A stretch of 64,000 bases of DNA from Arbacia lixula. Lineage: Eukaryota; Echinodermata; Echinoidea; Arbacioida; Arbaciidae. Under the pieces are notes generated by a model. That model saw only the letters and a list, made by a program, of their open reading frames with translations, was not told the DNA's origin and did not search any database. The stretch lies in assembly GCA_963669155.1 (NCBI GenBank), contig OZ022583.1, positions 14,459,105 through 14,523,104 on the forward strand. Reading direction: 5' to 3'. The first letter of the stretch is position 1, and each line of letters starts with the position of its first letter. The translations under genes were made by a program, and so were the position numbers. Of the stretch, positions 60,901 to 64,000 are shown piece by piece.

Positions 60901-62520
60901 AACACTTAATTTGTGAATTGGGATGATGAAAGAAGCAAGTTAACTGATTGTTCCGAGCCTAACAAGCTCATCAAGGGTTTTAATCATAAAGGGTCGAGGA
61001 TAAATAGCGACTGGAAGGAGATGAAAGTTAACCTGTGGGAACTTCATCCTGGATTCGTGGTGACGGGTTTCATTTGTGGTCTCACAAAGAGGCATATCTA
61101 TATGCAAGGTAGTTGTTACCTCAGCTTCAAAGCTCCAAAGCACAATAGTATGTCCCTGATTGACTTTATGCTGTTCTACACTCAGTAGAAAGTACTCAAA
61201 GGTTCTCATTCTTGTTGTCAGGTGTGAATTGATATTGTACGTTTTGCCTGATTCTTGTTCAATTTACTGCCAAACTTCAAATGAAACTCCTCTTTCATCG
61301 GAGTAATGTTAAGTCAACATTTTGATTTTACGAAATTCTGAACAAAGACCCTATTCCTAATCCTTAAACCTACCCACTTTTAAAGTCAATTGCTCATCAA
61401 CAAACTTGGAATGAGATGACCTGGTAATGGACCCAACTGCGATGCGACATTTTGGGTGTATGGCACTTCTGTTCTGATTCCTGAAGGCTCCGAATTCACT
61501 TTTAAGAACAGCCAGAATCATGGGACAACTAATCGGGACTACAAACATATGTTATGTATGGAAAATTAAACAAGGTCGGTTTCTAAATTAGAGTGACAAG
61601 GTCATGATAAGAGCAGCCCTGTGAAGGTGGTGGGGTGGGGTGGGGGGGGTGGGGGGGGGGGGGAGGCGTGGATGGGGATGGGCATTGTTTTGTTTGAAAA
61701 AAAATTCTGGATTTTGTTCCTTCAGCACCTGTAGCTATCCTAGTGTTGTGCTGTTCACTTTTTTGCTGTAGGAAGTTCTTTCATATACATCTGACACAAG
61801 TTGTGAAAGAAAATCTTTGTCACTTGGGATGTACCTCTGGGTAATTTTATGGCATGGGGACGTGTGCCAGTAATGCAAGTGACTGTGGAAGTCAGAGTGT
61901 ATGTGAAAGGTTCAAGGTTCGAATGAGGGGGGGGGGGGGGGGGGTGGGCATATTTCAAGTGCAAGAACAAAGGTCGGTCCCAGACCTAAATATTCCCATC
62001 TGATTGATGAACGCCTGTCAAAGCCTGCATTTATGGCTATTATTGGGGCTATGTTATATGAGTAACTAATAATGTTCCATTTGTACCTCTAACAGCTTTT
62101 TCTGTACTTAAATATTTTGATTGTGTGTGTCGAGCACATGGGAATGTATACTCCCTAAATAAACATTGAAATAATTGATATAGTACGCTTTGACAAGAAA
62201 TAGAATGATAGCAAGGACATTGGTAACTCATGTTACTTAACCTAAAAACAAACAAACATGGAATTGCTCTTTTGGACCCACGTAGTACTTACTTGGTGCT
62301 GTTGTATTTGTTGTCTTTGATTCCTTATGATGATAGTAGAATTGTACAAAATTTGATGTTCTTGCCCTTGTGTTGAGAAGTTCCTGCAGAAGTACAGACC
62401 TCCAAGACGGTGTGTTGCTTTGGTTTAAGGAGATCATATTCCTTTAGTGAAGCCACTCATCTGTCTCCCAGTCACATGGAATTTCTAGACCCAGATGGTA
62501 CTTAGATGGATTCTGATTTA
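60901..62520. other. Intergenic DNA
   Basis: No gene or clear element other than two G-rich tracts. Open frames are short and without recognisable motifs. Confidence 0.5.
61627..61664 (+). repeat. G-rich tract
   Basis: Repeated GGGG runs that could fold as a G-quadruplex on the plus strand; a second G-run is at 61927-61944. Confidence 0.7.
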
Positions 62521-62937
62521 ATCACGAAAGTGGTTTACGGTACACCATGTGTAAAGTCCTGGAAGGACTGAGATGAGAAAAGTGGACAGAATTGGAGATG
62601 AATCGGAAAGGCGAGAAAGTGGAGATTTGAAAGTAGAGTATTCTTTCGAAGTGAGTGTACACCTTCAAAGGACTGTAAACCAGAAAGAGTGAAGAGCTGA
62701 TGAGTAGAGAAATAGACTCACTTCTCACAAGTCTACTTCTCTACTCATCAGCTCTTCACTCTCTCTGGTTTACAGTCCTTTTAAGGACCACACTCACTTC
62801 AAAAGAATACTCTACTTTCAAATCTCCACTTTCTCGCCTTTCCAAGTCATCTCCAATCCTATCCACATTTCTCATCTCAGTCCTTCCAGGAATTTACACA
62901 TGGTGTACCGTAAACCTCTTTCGTGATTGATTATATC
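62521..62937. mobile_element. 417-bp palindrome (foldback element), arms about 200 bp
   Basis: The sequence starts ATCACGAAAGTGGTTTACGG and ends with its near-complement CCGTAAACCTCTTTCGTGAT; similarity continues to a centre near 62729. The loop is only about 12 bases. Mismatches are few, so the copy is young or kept uniform. The same short peptide-like frame appears on both strands only because of the palindrome. Confidence 0.9.
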
Positions 62938-63377
62938 ACCATGCAAACCTTCAAACATCATCAGAGTCTGATTTGTTAGGGAAAAGGTTCTGTCTGTCTT
63001 CAAAGATGCTATTTTGGGATGGTCTACCCGCACACATACCCACAATAACCTGCTCAGTGATTCTGCCATCTTATCTGCCCATAGTGATTCCCTAACTTTG
63101 GGCACTAGACCTAATTACCTAAGATAGTTCTCAGCCAAGGTTGGACAGTGTTTAATTTGAATGAGCAATATCAAGAAAAATATGCTTCCAGAGGTATTTT
63201 CCCTAGTTTCTTGTTATTGAAGTGAAGTCATCTTCTGTAATTCACTGAAGTATGTCCATGATTTTAAAGCATATTTCAATTTCTAAAGCAAGAAAGAAGA
63301 AAATAAAATCTCAAAGGAGATAACATAAAAACAATCAAGATGGAGTCAAAATGGATAAAGAGAGAGGGAGAGTGAAC

Positions 63378-63495
<118 letters not shown>

Positions 63496-63576
63496 TAAGG
63501 AACAGTGAGGTAAATTATTCTGAATATGAACAAATTTTAAGCGTGGAATATTTACCTTCATATATTGATAAAAGAC

Positions 63577-63872
63577 ACAAACTTTGGCACAGACTTAATT
63601 ATCAGTAGGGGAATTATGGAACGAAAACTGAAGTACTTTGGGCACATTGTAAGAGAACGAAAGGAATTGAAAAAAACAATACTGCAAGACGCAATTGAAG
63701 GGAAGCATGGTAGAGTTCATCCACCTTCATCTTGGACCGGTTGACATAAAGAAAGTGTCCAGGGAAGGAATGAAGGGTGTAACACGATTGGCGGAAGATC
63801 GAGTTGCATGGCGTGCTCTCGTGAAGACCACAGCAGCACTTTACAGCGCCTCCCGATCTTGATGATGATGAC
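63577..63872 (+). pseudogene. 5'-truncated LINE 3' end with flanking direct repeats
   Basis: The plus-strand frame reads RKLKYFGHIVRERKELKKTI and IEGKHGRVHPP, then after a shift GVTRLAEDRVAWRALVKTTA to a stop, followed by a (GAT)n tail near 63860-63870. This is the extreme C-terminus of a LINE ORF2 plus a short-repeat 3' tail. It is bracketed by about 46-bp direct repeats (63531-63576 and 63873-63918) that differ at a few bases and look like a long target-site duplication. Confidence 0.75.
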
Positions 63873-64000
63873 CAAATTTTAAGCCTGGAATATTTACCTT
63901 CATATACTGATAAATGACTAAGCATCTTGTTAAATTGATGGTTTCTAAAATCATTAATTCCTCACTACATTTTATCTTTTAAAAACATCAAATTGAAAGC

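Overview
The window reads as nuclear DNA of a marine invertebrate deuterostome, most likely an echinoderm and probably a sea urchin. It is AT-rich, has long introns with GT-AG splice sites, and carries many GA/CA/TA microsatellites, short inverted-repeat transposons (MITEs) and decayed non-LTR retrotransposons. The organism is inferred; no gene in the window proves it.

Layout. (1) 983-6825, plus strand: the 3' part of a leucine-rich-repeat G-protein-coupled receptor of the relaxin-receptor/GRL101 type. It has ten LRR exons of 69-75 bp, all in phase 2, and one large seven-transmembrane exon; its 5' end lies outside the window. (2) 9890-31260: five small secreted-peptide genes, A and D/E near 10-18 kb and B and C near 24-31 kb. 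A, B and C (minus) encode prepropeptides with two Lys-Arg cleavage sites and a strongly basic C-terminal peptide. D and E (plus) are a tandem pair with no Lys-Arg sites. All five have the same cysteine spacing (C-x7-C-x-C-x14-C), the same phase-1 intron one residue before the first Cys, a likely non-coding first exon, and a TATA-like box. I do not recognise the family. (3) 34532-56592, minus strand: a complete nitric-oxide-synthase-like gene of 24 coding exons whose lengths sum to 4260 bases (1419 residues). The calmodulin-binding, FMN, FAD and NADPH parts are recognisable, but several positions that are nearly invariant in the NOS oxygenase site are changed. (4) 56593-64000: no host gene found; LINE remnants, a 417-bp palindrome and microsatellites.

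The peptide cluster lies between a receptor of a peptide-hormone-receptor family and a NOS-like enzyme. Nothing in the sequence shows that these act together. The peptide family and the remodelled NOS are the two strongest leads. All gene models were built by eye from splice sites, reading phase and protein motifs, without expression data or database searches.
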